A DNA stretch of 58,231 bases, from positions 1 through 58,231 of the forward strand of contig JAIBCK010000008.1 of assembly GCA_019694215.1 (NCBI GenBank), in the 5' to 3' direction. The position numbers and the translations under genes were made by a program. Positions 36,890 to 44,752 of this stretch are shown in pieces; within the stretch, counting starts at the first letter, position 1, and each line of letters begins with the position of its first letter. Under the pieces are notes generated by a model, which was not told the origin of the DNA, searched no databases, and worked only from the letters and a program-made list of their open reading frames with translations. The stretch comes from Thermoflexales bacterium. GTDB lineage: Bacteria > Chloroflexota > Anaerolineae > J036 > Brachytrichaceae.

Positions 36890-38662
36890 CTACATGCGTT
36901 CGGGGGTGGTCATGCCCATCAGCCGCAGCGCGCGCGCCAGCGATTGCTGGGCCACCCGGCACAGCTTGAGCCGCGGGTGCAGCGTCTCGACCGGGGTTCC
37001 CAACACGCGACAGGACTCGTAGAACTTGCTGAAGGCCGTGGCCAGGCCCTGCGCGTAGGTCGTCAGGTGATGGGGTTGCAGCGTTGTGGCAACCAGCTCG
37101 ACGATCTCGGGCAGCTCGAGCACCTTGCGCACCAGGTCCAGCTCCGCCGGCTCGCCCGGCAGCGGCTGTGTGCTCTCCAGGGCGGCCTCGACATCGATGC
37201 CGTGCTCCTCGGCCGCCCGCCGCAGCAGCGACGCGATGCGGGCATGACCATACTGCACGTAGAAGACCGGGTTCTCGTTCTTCTGCTCGGTCAGCAGGCC
37301 AATGTCAAACGTGAACTTCGTGTCGATCGAGCGCGAGAGCATGATGTAGCGGAAGGCATCCGCGCCGATCTCCGAAACGACGTCGTCGATCCAGATGGCG
37401 TTGCCCTTGCGCTTCCCCATGCGCACCTCGACGCCGCCGCGCATCAGCGTGATGAAGCGGTAGATCAGGATGCGAATCGCGCCGTCGGGCAGGCCCAGCG
37501 CGCGCGCCGCGGTCATCACGCGTGACACGTCGGCCTGGTGGTCCTCGCCCCAGACATACACGGCCGGGAAGTAGCCGCGGGTCACGACCTTGTCGTAGGC
37601 ATACGGGATGTCGCTCGCGAAATAGGTTGGTCGCTCGTCTGGGTTGGCGATGACGGCCGCGGAGCGAATCACCACGGCTTGCAGTGGCAGGGCCTTGGCC
37701 TTGCCCTCGCCGGCTTCGGCATCGTCGCCGCTCTCGGCGTACTCGTCGTCGCTCTTGCGCTTGCCCTGGCCGGCCCGGATCGGGCTGCCGTCTTCGCTGA
37801 ACCACAGCGCCCCGTCGTGCTCGACCAGCAGGCCCTTTTCGCGCAAGATGCCCAGCGCGTGTTCGGACTTGCCGCTGGTGTACAGGCTGCGCTCGCTGAA
37901 GAAGCGGTCGTAGCGGATGTCGATGCGCGCCAGCGCGGCGCGGATGCGGGCCATTACCTTGTCGATGCCAAGGGCACCCAGCGCGCGCAGGGCGGCGTCG
38001 CGATCCATGTTCAGGTAATGGTCCCCCGCTTCGGCGGCGATCTCGGCGGCGACTTCGAGCGCGTCCTCGCCGGTGTAGGCTTTCTCCGGCAGCGGCGCGG
38101 CGACGCCCAACGCGCGGGCGTAGTGGGCGTACAGGCTCGCGCCAAACGTACGGACCTGACTCCCCGCATCGTTGACATACCACTCGCGCTGCACAGCGTA
38201 GCCGGCCGCTTCGAGCACATTGGCCAGCGTGTCGCCGACCACCACGTTGCGTCCAGTGCCGATCGTGGCATAGCCGGTCGGGTTGGCGCTGCCGTGCTCG
38301 ACCTGCGCGGCATGGCCATGACCGAGGTCGATGTTGCCCCAGGCGTCTCCGGCCCGCAGGATGGCATCCGCCTGGGCGTTGAGAAACGCCGGCGTGAGAC
38401 GAAAGTTGATGTAGCCGGCAACCACTTCGAGCGTGGCGCTGTCGGTCCGGATGCGGTGCGCAATCTTGTTGGCGACCTGGACCGGCGGCATGCGGGTGAC
38501 CCGGGCCAGCTGCATCGGGACCGAGCAGGCGTAGTCGCCCATCTCGGGACGCGGCCGCGTCAGCGCGATGGCGGGAATCTCAAACGGAGGAAGCTCGCCC
38601 GCGGCCTGGCACGCCCGGATGGCGTCGGCGATGCATGCGCACAGCGTGTCTCGAATCATCAC
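36890..38662 (-). CDS. argS: Arginyl-tRNA synthetase with degenerate HIGH motif
   Basis: This 590-residue class I synthetase has the ArgRS N-terminal domain (about 1-110), a Rossmann catalytic domain and a C-terminal anticodon-binding helical domain ending LKLCRVAQQSLARALRLMGMTTPERM. YFASDIPYAYDK, VYVWGEDHQADVSRV and the EYYVNDAG-like REWYVNDAG identify ArgRS. The HIGH signature is replaced: ANPTGYATIGTGRN, with T133-I-G-T136 where HVGH is expected, so both histidines are gone. The KMSKS loop reads RMGKRKGN (415-419 MGKRK). A GTG start at 38662 is preceded by AAAGGA. It may be the only ArgRS or a repurposed paralogue. Confidence 0.88.
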   Translation of the reverse strand: MMIRDTLCACIADAIRACQAAGELPPFEIPAIALTRPRPEMGDYACSVPMQLARVTRMPPVQVANKIAHRIRTDSATLEVVAGYINFRLTPAFLNAQADAILRAGDAWGNIDLGHGHAAQVEHGSANPTGYATIGTGRNVVVGDTLANVLEAAGYAVQREWYVNDAGSQVRTFGASLYAHYARALGVAAPLPEKAYTGEDALEVAAEIAAEAGDHYLNMDRDAALRALGALGIDKVMARIRAALARIDIRYDRFFSERSLYTSGKSEHALGILREKGLLVEHDGALWFSEDGSPIRAGQGKRKSDDEYAESGDDAEAGEGKAKALPLQAVVIRSAAVIANPDERPTYFASDIPYAYDKVVTRGYFPAVYVWGEDHQADVSRVMTAARALGLPDGAIRILIYRFITLMRGGVEVRMGKRKGNAIWIDDVVSEIGADAFRYIMLSRSIDTKFTFDIGLLTEQKNENPVFYVQYGHARIASLLRRAAEEHGIDVEAALESTQPLPGEPAELDLVRKVLELPEIVELVATTLQPHHLTTYAQGLATAFSKFYESCRVLGTPVETLHPRLKLCRVAQQSLARALRLMGMTTPERM

Positions 38663-38719
38663 AGTGGTTGGTGGTCCTTTTCCAGTCTTGGCGCGGCTGC
38701 CCTCGGCGGCCGCCGAAGG

Positions 38720-38725
38720 ATTATA
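38720..38725 (-). promoter_or_regulatory. -10 box for argS-dcd inside the MFS stop region
   Basis: A perfect TATAAT on the minus strand overlaps the TAA stop of the upstream MFS gene and lies 57 nt before the argS GTG. It gives argS-dcd its own promoter with a leader of about 50 nt. Confidence 0.5.
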
Positions 38726-40004
38726 GCGAGCGGGGCTCTGCCGCAGCGGCCCTGCGGATCTCGCTCCGCATGGCCAACAGCCACAGCCCGGTTGCGATGA
38801 CGGTGGCCGCGACGCCGGACAGCACGCCCAGCGTTTCGCCGCTTGCGCTGGCGACAGCGCCGACCACCACCGTCGAGAGCGAGGTCGTCACCGAGAAAGT
38901 CATCCCATCCACGGCCAGCACGCGCCCGCGCAGCTGGTCGGGCGTCTCGCGCTGCACGGCCATGCGGCTGAACGCCCACACACTCCCGCCGCCGAGATGC
39001 GCCACGGCGAGGCCCAGCGCGCCCACCCACGCCGAATCGGACACGGCGAAGACGGCATAGCCCAGCGCGCAGAAGAAGAACGCGCCCAGCATCGTGCGGG
39101 CGTAGTCGCGCAGGGAGTGCGGCGCGAACAGGCTGGTCGCGATGAGCGGTCCAACGAAGGCACCCAACCCGCGGCCGGCATACAGCCACGACGTGCCGAT
39201 GTCGCCGGCGTGATAGCGATTGAACGCATACACGCTGTACAGCCCGATCCCGCCCAGCGTCAGCGCCCAGATCGCCTTGGTCAGTGAGAGCAGCAGGACG
39301 CGACGGTGGCCCATGAGGAAGCGGAAGCCATCCGTGAGCGCGCGCGCGGCGCCCGTGCTGCTGAGCGCCTGTCGCCCATCGCTCAGGTTGAAGCGCCCGC
39401 TGATCTGGCTCAGAAAAAGCGCCGACAGCGCAAAGGACGCCGAGTTGGCGATGAACGAGGCATCGCGCCCGAAAGCCTGTGCCACCACGCCGCCCAGCGC
39501 GGCGCCGACAAAGACGCTGCTCGCCCACGTCGACTGCTGCAGGGCGTTGGCGGTCTGCAGCTCGCCCGGCTGGCACAGGTTGGGCAGGGCGGCCGCCGTG
39601 GCCGGGTCAAAGAACGCGCCACCCACGCTCAGCATCAGGGTCCCCGCGTAGGCGATCCACAGCCACTCCGGTGTCCGGATCAACAGAAAGCTCAACGCGA
39701 TCACGGCGCGGGCGAGGTCGGAGATGATCATCACCCTCTTGCGGTCAAAGCGGTCGGCGACGTAGCCGCCCAGGAAGACGCCGGTGAGGGCGGCTGGGAG
39801 CATCTGAAAAACGACCGTCAGGCTCGTCGCGAGCGGGTTGCCGCTCAGCGAGACGATCAGGCCGAGCAGGGCGACGCTGTTGAACCAGTCGCCGAGCTGC
39901 GAGATGGTCTGCGCCAACCACAGGTTGCGCACGTCGGGGTTGCGCTTCAGGAGTTGGATGTAGCCCGGCATGCCGCGCGGGAGGGTGTTGACGAGATCGG
40001 CCAC
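38721..40004 (-). CDS. MFS transporter (EntS/macrolide-exporter type)
   Basis: This 427-residue major facilitator has 12 predicted helices. The NVRNLWLAQTISQLGDWFNSVALLGLIVSLSGNPLATSL start, LGGYVADRFDRKRVMIISDLARA loop (MFS motif A) and QRETPDQLRGRVLAVDGM central loop match the MFS_3/EntS group of siderophore or macrolide exporters. The start is a GTG at 40004 placed 6 nt after a TAGAAT box. The substrate is not predictable. Confidence 0.9.
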   Translation of the reverse strand: MADLVNTLPRGMPGYIQLLKRNPDVRNLWLAQTISQLGDWFNSVALLGLIVSLSGNPLATSLTVVFQMLPAALTGVFLGGYVADRFDRKRVMIISDLARAVIALSFLLIRTPEWLWIAYAGTLMLSVGGAFFDPATAAALPNLCQPGELQTANALQQSTWASSVFVGAALGGVVAQAFGRDASFIANSASFALSALFLSQISGRFNLSDGRQALSSTGAARALTDGFRFLMGHRRVLLLSLTKAIWALTLGGIGLYSVYAFNRYHAGDIGTSWLYAGRGLGAFVGPLIATSLFAPHSLRDYARTMLGAFFFCALGYAVFAVSDSAWVGALGLAVAHLGGGSVWAFSRMAVQRETPDQLRGRVLAVDGMTFSVTTSLSTVVVGAVASASGETLGVLSGVAATVIATGLWLLAMRSEIRRAAAAEPRSL

Positions 40005-40010
40005 CCGGGC

Positions 40011-40041
40011 ATTCTACGGTCTGCACAGGCCGTCGTACAAT
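40011..40041. promoter_or_regulatory. Divergent leaderless promoters
   Basis: Minus strand: TAGAAT (40016-40011) ends 6 nt before the GTG at 40004. Plus strand: TACAAT (40036-40041) ends 9 nt before the ATG at 40051. The 46-nt gap has the same design as the one at 15795-15838. Confidence 0.65.
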
Positions 40042-40050
40042 CACCGGCGC

Positions 40051-41556
40051 ATGCGCCGTTTCCTACCACTCACCGTTGTCCTCGTCCTCGCCGCCTGCGT
40101 CAAGACAGGCGCGGCGGGCGGCATCCTGCCCACCTCGACGCCCGGGCCGACACGCTCGGGCCCATCCGGCCAGCTCGTGGCGCCCGTGCTCCCGGTGCTG
40201 GATGGCGCACCACAGCGACCGTTGTACACGCTCAACGTCACGCTCGACTACCGCAACAGCGCCCTGGTCACCCAGCAGCGCATCGAGTTCAAGAATCCGA
40301 CCGGCGCGGATACCAAGGAGCTGCGCTTTCTCATTCCGCCCGCGCGGCGGGGCGAAATCGACATCAAGGACGTGCGCGTGTTCGGGTCGGCCAACCCCTT
40401 GACCTACACCCTGACCCAGTCGAACACGGTGCTGGTCGTCCCGCTGCCGGCCCCGCTCGGTGCGCGGGATGCCATCGCGATGGCCTTTGAGTTCACGGTC
40501 AAGATCCCGCTCCAGGAGCAGGCCGCCGGGATCGGCGGCGACGACAGTTCGCGCGGTCCCTCCTCACTCACGGCCGGGCATTGGTATCTCATGCTGGCAC
40601 CCTGGCGCAGCGAGGGCGGCTGGGACACGCCCGCCTACGCGCCGATTGGCGATCCGTATACCGGCGAGTTGGCCGACTACATCGCGAACATCCTCGCGCC
40701 CGAGGGCGTCATCGTGGCCGGGGCCGGCGACGAGACCCGCGAGGGCCGCCAGTGGCGCTACCGCCTCAACAACGCGCGCGTCTTCGCCTTTGCCGCCAGC
40801 GACACCTTCAAGATCGACCAGTCCAACGTCGACGGGGTCAACTTCGTGATGTATTCGTATCCCCAGCATCAGAAGTTCGCCGAGGACGTGCTGATCACCG
40901 CCGAGCGCTCGGTCAAGCTGTATTCCGAGCTGTACGGGCCGTATCCCTTCAAGACGCTGCGCATCGTCGAGACCGGCCGCGCGCAAGGGCAGGAGTATAG
41001 TGCCTTCGTTGGGCTCGGCCAGGCGCTGTTCACGGGCTATTCCGGCAGTGGCGCGCGGCATGACATCATCGCCACCACCGCCCATGAGGTCGCGCATCAG
41101 TGGTGGTTCCAGGCGGTGGGCAACGACCAGATCCGCCAGCCGTGGATGGACGAGTCATTCGCGCGCATGTCCGAGTACCGCTACTACCAGCGCTACTACC
41201 CGGCCGATGCCGACTGGTGGATGAAGTACTTCATCACCTACAGCGAGGCGAAGGGTGCCATCGACCAGTCGCTCTACGAATACAAGGATGCCCGTTCCTA
41301 CATCGACGCGGTTTACCGGCGCGGCTTTCAGTTCCTCAACGACGTCCGCGCAAAGGTGGGTGATGCCGCCTATGACAGCGCGGTCAAGGCCTATTTCAAT
41401 CAGGCGCAGAATGCCACAGCGTCGCGGGATGCCTTCTTCGACGCGCTCGCCGCGCGCGCAACGGTCGATCTCACGCCGCTGACGCGCAGCTACTTCGCGG
41501 TCCCGCCCGCGTTGCCCTGCAAGCTCAGCAACAACGCGGCGGGCTGCCGACGCTAG
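40051..41556 (+). CDS. M1-like zinc aminopeptidase lipoprotein
   Basis: This 501-residue extracytoplasmic peptidase has a lipoprotein signal (VVLVLAACVK, Cys about 14) and a short Thr/Pro linker. An M1-type N-terminal beta domain (about 50-280) precedes a thermolysin-like domain with H345EVAH349 and E368 (HEVAHQWWFQAVGND...WMDESFARM, the HExxH-x18-E gluzincin motif). The GAMEN exopeptidase motif is not evident; EYSAFVGLG lies near its position, so activity may differ from classical aminopeptidases. ATG start 9 nt after TACAAT. Likely role: peptide scavenging or envelope proteolysis. Confidence 0.88.
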   Translation: MRRFLPLTVVLVLAACVKTGAAGGILPTSTPGPTRSGPSGQLVAPVLPVLDGAPQRPLYTLNVTLDYRNSALVTQQRIEFKNPTGADTKELRFLIPPARRGEIDIKDVRVFGSANPLTYTLTQSNTVLVVPLPAPLGARDAIAMAFEFTVKIPLQEQAAGIGGDDSSRGPSSLTAGHWYLMLAPWRSEGGWDTPAYAPIGDPYTGELADYIANILAPEGVIVAGAGDETREGRQWRYRLNNARVFAFAASDTFKIDQSNVDGVNFVMYSYPQHQKFAEDVLITAERSVKLYSELYGPYPFKTLRIVETGRAQGQEYSAFVGLGQALFTGYSGSGARHDIIATTAHEVAHQWWFQAVGNDQIRQPWMDESFARMSEYRYYQRYYPADADWWMKYFITYSEAKGAIDQSLYEYKDARSYIDAVYRRGFQFLNDVRAKVGDAAYDSAVKAYFNQAQNATASRDAFFDALAARATVDLTPLTRSYFAVPPALPCKLSNNAAGCRR

Positions 41557-41561
41557 GTCGG

Positions 41562-43208
41562 CTAGACGATCACGGCGTCGACGACTGGCCGGCGGCGCGT
41601 CTCCTGCGAGATGGCGCGCTGGGTGAGCTCGACAGCGCGCTCGCGCAGCTTCTGCGTCGAGGCCGCGCCCATGCCGTTCAGGCCTTCGCCGATGGTCGTG
41701 GCGATGCGGTCGATCAGCTCGCGCGAGTCGTTGGCGAACACCCAGCCGCGCGTGAGGAGCTCCGGCTTGCCGGAGACCAGCCCCTGTTCGTTACGCCGCG
41801 CGACGAGGATGACATAGCCATCCCGTGCGAGTGAGGCGCGCTCGGCGATGACCTGCGGCCCGATCTCGCCCACGCTGTTGCCATCGACGTACACGTAGCC
41901 GCCGGGCACGCGCTCGCCGAGCTGGGCCTCGCCATTCGAGAAATCGATGGTTGTGCCGTTCTCCACCACGAAGACGTTCTCCGGGGCGATCCCGACCTCG
42001 AGGGCCAGCCGCTTGTGGGCGTGGAGCATGCGCAGCTCACCATGCACTGGGATGAAGTACTTCGGTTTGACCAGGCTCAGCAGCAGCTTCTGCTCCTCCT
42101 GGCAGGCGTGACCGGAGACGTGCACCTTGCTGTGCGCGGTGGTGACGACGTTGGCGCCCTTCTGGAAGAGCCGGTTGATGATGCGATGAACATATTCGTC
42201 GTTGCCCGGGATGGGGTGGGCGGAGAGGACGAAGGTGTCGCCCGGCTGGGCGGTGATCGACGGGTGCTTGCCCGTCGCGATCCGCCCGAGCACGGCGCTG
42301 GGCTCGCCCTGCGTGCCCGTCGCCATGAAGGCGACATCCTGCGGCGGCATCTTGAGCGCGTCATCGAGCTTGACGATCAGGCCGTCCGGCACGGTGAGAT
42401 AGCCCATCTTCTGGGCCAGCCGCACGTTCTCGGACATGCTGGCGCCGGCGACGGCGAGCTTGCGGCCGTAGATCTCGCACACGTTGACGACCTGCTGCAC
42501 GCGCGAGATGAGCGAGGCGAAGGTGGCGACGAAGATGCGGCCGGGCGCGTCACGGAAGACGTGCTCCAGGGCCGGCTCGATCTCGCGCTCGCTCGGCGTG
42601 ATGCCGGGCACCTCGGCGTTGGTGCTGTCCGAGAACAGCGCCAGCACGCCGCGAGCGCTGAACTCTGCCAGTTTGGCAAAGTCGCTGGTCTCGCCGTCGA
42701 CGGGCGAATGGTCGAACTTGAAGTCGCCGCTGTGCACGACCAGCCCGGCCGGCGTCGTCACGGCCACGCCGACGTTGTCCGGGATGCTGTGGCACATGCG
42801 GAAGAGCTCGACCTTGAAGGGGCCGACCTGGAACGTCGCATCCACGCCCACGCTGTTCACCGTGGCGCGGTCCATGAGCTTGGCTTCGCGCAGCTTGGCC
42901 TCGATCAGGCCCTTCGTCAGCGGCGTGGCGTAGAGCGGCACCCCGGGGAAGTCCTTGACCACGAACTCGACGGCGCCGATGTGGTCCTCGTGGCCGTGCG
43001 TGATGACGATGCCGCGGACCTGGTCGCGCCGGTCGCGCAGAAAGCCGTAGTCGGGCAGGACCGAGTCGATGCCGTGCATGTCGGACTCGGGGAACATGAT
43101 GCCCGCGTCGATGATCAGAATGTTGTTGCCGTAGGTGAGGGCCATCATGTTCTTGCCCACTTCACCCAGCCCACCGATGGGCGTCCACGTTAGGGTTTGC
43201 GATGTCAT
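41562..43208 (-). CDS. rnj: Ribonuclease J
   Basis: This 548-residue metallo-beta-lactamase/beta-CASP nuclease acts in mRNA decay and rRNA maturation, with 5' exo- and endonuclease activity. Motifs are GGLGEVGKNMMAL at the start, ITHGHEDHIGAV (HxHxDH), VVHSGDFKFDHSP, FSDSTNAEVPG, the beta-CASP segment MATGTQGEPSAVLGRIA, HVSGHACQEEQKL, FIPVHGELRML and a C-terminal dimerisation domain. It converges on the peptidase lipoprotein gene with only 5 nt between the stops. Confidence 0.97.
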   Translation of the reverse strand: MTSQTLTWTPIGGLGEVGKNMMALTYGNNILIIDAGIMFPESDMHGIDSVLPDYGFLRDRRDQVRGIVITHGHEDHIGAVEFVVKDFPGVPLYATPLTKGLIEAKLREAKLMDRATVNSVGVDATFQVGPFKVELFRMCHSIPDNVGVAVTTPAGLVVHSGDFKFDHSPVDGETSDFAKLAEFSARGVLALFSDSTNAEVPGITPSEREIEPALEHVFRDAPGRIFVATFASLISRVQQVVNVCEIYGRKLAVAGASMSENVRLAQKMGYLTVPDGLIVKLDDALKMPPQDVAFMATGTQGEPSAVLGRIATGKHPSITAQPGDTFVLSAHPIPGNDEYVHRIINRLFQKGANVVTTAHSKVHVSGHACQEEQKLLLSLVKPKYFIPVHGELRMLHAHKRLALEVGIAPENVFVVENGTTIDFSNGEAQLGERVPGGYVYVDGNSVGEIGPQVIAERASLARDGYVILVARRNEQGLVSGKPELLTRGWVFANDSRELIDRIATTIGEGLNGMGAASTQKLRERAVELTQRAISQETRRRPVVDAVIV

Positions 43209-43396
43209 AAAGTTATTCTTGCGTTACTCCGAAAAAAGGTTCAATCCTGGCTGACGTTGCAAGGCGCGAGGATTCGGGGGGACAAAAACGTGCCTCCCGC
43301 GGGGGAAAGGTTTGCTCTCCGAGCGGCCGAGCCGCAATCAACGACGCAACGAAAATCCAAATTGCGTCGGCATTCTACCATCCGCCGTCGCTCTCA
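43209..43396. other. RNase J upstream non-coding region
   Basis: About 190 nt with no supportable gene. It presumably holds the RNase J promoter. It then runs into the tandem repeat. I saw no clear RNA structure. Confidence 0.4.
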
Positions 43397-43650
43397 CAGA
43401 AGAACGAAGGGACGCAGGTCATCGAAGAAGAACGGGGGTGGGCGAGTTACCGCCGTCGGCTCAAGCCTGCTTCGGTCCTCCGTCCTCCGTCTTCCGTCGA
43501 CGGCCGTCCGCCGTCCCTATCAACAGAAGAACGAAGGGACGAAGGTCAACGAAGACGAACGGGGGTGGGCGAGTTACCGCCGTCGGCTCAAGCCTGCTTC
43601 GGTCCTCCGTCATCCGTCTTCCGTCGACGGCCGACGGCCGACGGCCGACC
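43397..43650. repeat. 127-bp tandem direct repeat, two copies, with 7-mer microrepeats
   Basis: Copy 1 starts at 43397 and copy 2 at 43524, an exact 127-bp period, with only scattered differences over the first 110 bp or so. Both begin CAGAAGAACGAAGGGACG and contain GTTACCGCCGTCGGCTCAAG. Each ends in short degenerate units (CCTCCGT, CTTCCGT, CGGCCGA), which in copy 2 expand to three CGGCCGA units (43627-43647). The right end encodes the last residues of the small membrane protein gene on the minus strand. Confidence 0.9.
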
Positions 43651-43924
43651 GCCGTCCGCCGACCAACACCAATGCCCCCGCCATCGACGCGGCGAAACCG
43701 CCGCCAAACAGGAGGGGGCCGGCCGCGTCACTCGGCAAGGGTTGGCCGCACAGCGCGTACCACAGGATCTCAGGCGTGCGCGCGAGCGCTTGCAGGTCGC
43801 GCGCATACAGCGCGCCAAACAGGACGAAGGTGAGGCCGAAGCTGAGCAGCAGGACGCCGATCAGCGTGATCGTGAAGCCGCGCTGCGAGGTGGCGGGGCC
43901 CGGGGTGGGGTCGGGGGCGCTCAT
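43610..43924 (-). CDS. Small two-helix membrane protein after the oxidase operon
   Basis: This 104-residue protein has a Pro/Thr N terminus, a transmembrane helix at about 17-40 (FTITLIGVLLLSFGLTFVLFGALYA) and another at about 70-90. It lies 52 nt after the cytochrome c gene on the same strand, so it may be a late member of the oxidase operon. Its last 14 or so residues (RRSAVGRRPSTEDG) are encoded by the intergenic repeat, which suggests the repeat entered the 3' end and replaced the original stop. Coding status is moderately supported; the family is unknown. Confidence 0.5.
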   Translation of the reverse strand: MSAPDPTPGPATSQRGFTITLIGVLLLSFGLTFVLFGALYARDLQALARTPEILWYALCGQPLPSDAAGPLLFGGGFAASMAGALVLVGGRRSAVGRRPSTEDG

Positions 43925-43976
43925 GGTCGTCCGATGGGGCGACGCGCGCCGCCCCATCGGCCAGGGGTTCAGCGAC

Positions 43977-44735
43977 CTATTTCTGGGCCAGGTCCTTCTC
44001 CAGGTAGGCGAGCAGGTCGGCCATCTGCTGTGCGCTCAGCGCCTGCGCGAACGTGCTCGGCATGATGTTCTGCGTGTAGCCGTCGACGACGAAGGCGTTG
44101 GGCTTGGTGATGCTCTCATAGAGATACGACTTCGCATCCACGCCCTTCTCGCGCGTGGCGGCCGTGTTCCAGATGCCATACAGGCTTGGCCCAACAAGCT
44201 TGACGTCCTTGGCGATCGCGTGGCAGCTCGAGCAACCGTTCGAGGCGAACAGCATCTTGCCATTTGCGGCATTGCCAGCAGGGAGCGCCGCGGCCCCGGT
44301 GGGCAGCTTGCCGGGCTCGGCCACCGCCGCCGGCACCGCCGTTGGCTTGGGCTTCACGGCAAGGCTGTCCGGCTGATACAGGCGCAGGATGGCTGGCAGG
44401 CTGACGTGGCGACCTTCCGGCGCAAAGGACATGGGGATCAGGATCAGGGCGATGGAGGTCGCCACGAACCCGAAGAACGCCAGCTGATCCTTCGGGTTGG
44501 CGAGCGGTGGCGGCCGGATGGCCGTCGTCGGCGCGTCGGCACCGTCCGTAAACGTCTTGAGCGTCGCCGCATCCCATGCGGCGAGTTGGGCGGCCTTCGT
44601 GTTGTTCCGGGCCAGGAAGCGGGTCAACGCATTGATCACGACGCTGCCGACATAGCCCATCCCAATCGTGGTGAAGAAGAGCAGGGCACCCGCGGCGATC
44701 ACCGCCAGCAACAGGATAAGGGGATTGTCAATCAT
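43977..44735 (-). CDS. Membrane-anchored cytochrome c of the ba3 oxidase operon
   Basis: This 252-residue protein has an N-terminal membrane helix (about 5-33) and a second hydrophobic segment at about 88-105. A Pro/Ala linker leads to a class I cytochrome c domain (about 150-250) with the haem motif CSSCH and a likely Met ligand in QNIMPSTFAQALS. It is the natural electron donor to the CuA site of the oxidase encoded directly upstream (17-nt gap). The TlpA-type thioredoxin at 14578-15123 could serve its maturation. Confidence 0.9.
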   Translation of the reverse strand: MIDNPLILLLAVIAAGALLFFTTIGMGYVGSVVINALTRFLARNNTKAAQLAAWDAATLKTFTDGADAPTTAIRPPPLANPKDQLAFFGFVATSIALILIPMSFAPEGRHVSLPAILRLYQPDSLAVKPKPTAVPAAVAEPGKLPTGAAALPAGNAANGKMLFASNGCSSCHAIAKDVKLVGPSLYGIWNTAATREKGVDAKSYLYESITKPNAFVVDGYTQNIMPSTFAQALSAQQMADLLAYLEKDLAQK

Positions 44736-44752
44736 GGTGTTGTTCTCTTGCG

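Noticed and set aside
43397-43650. CRISPR array
   Set aside because: There are only two units with a 127-bp period and no repeat-spacer alternation; no cas gene is present.
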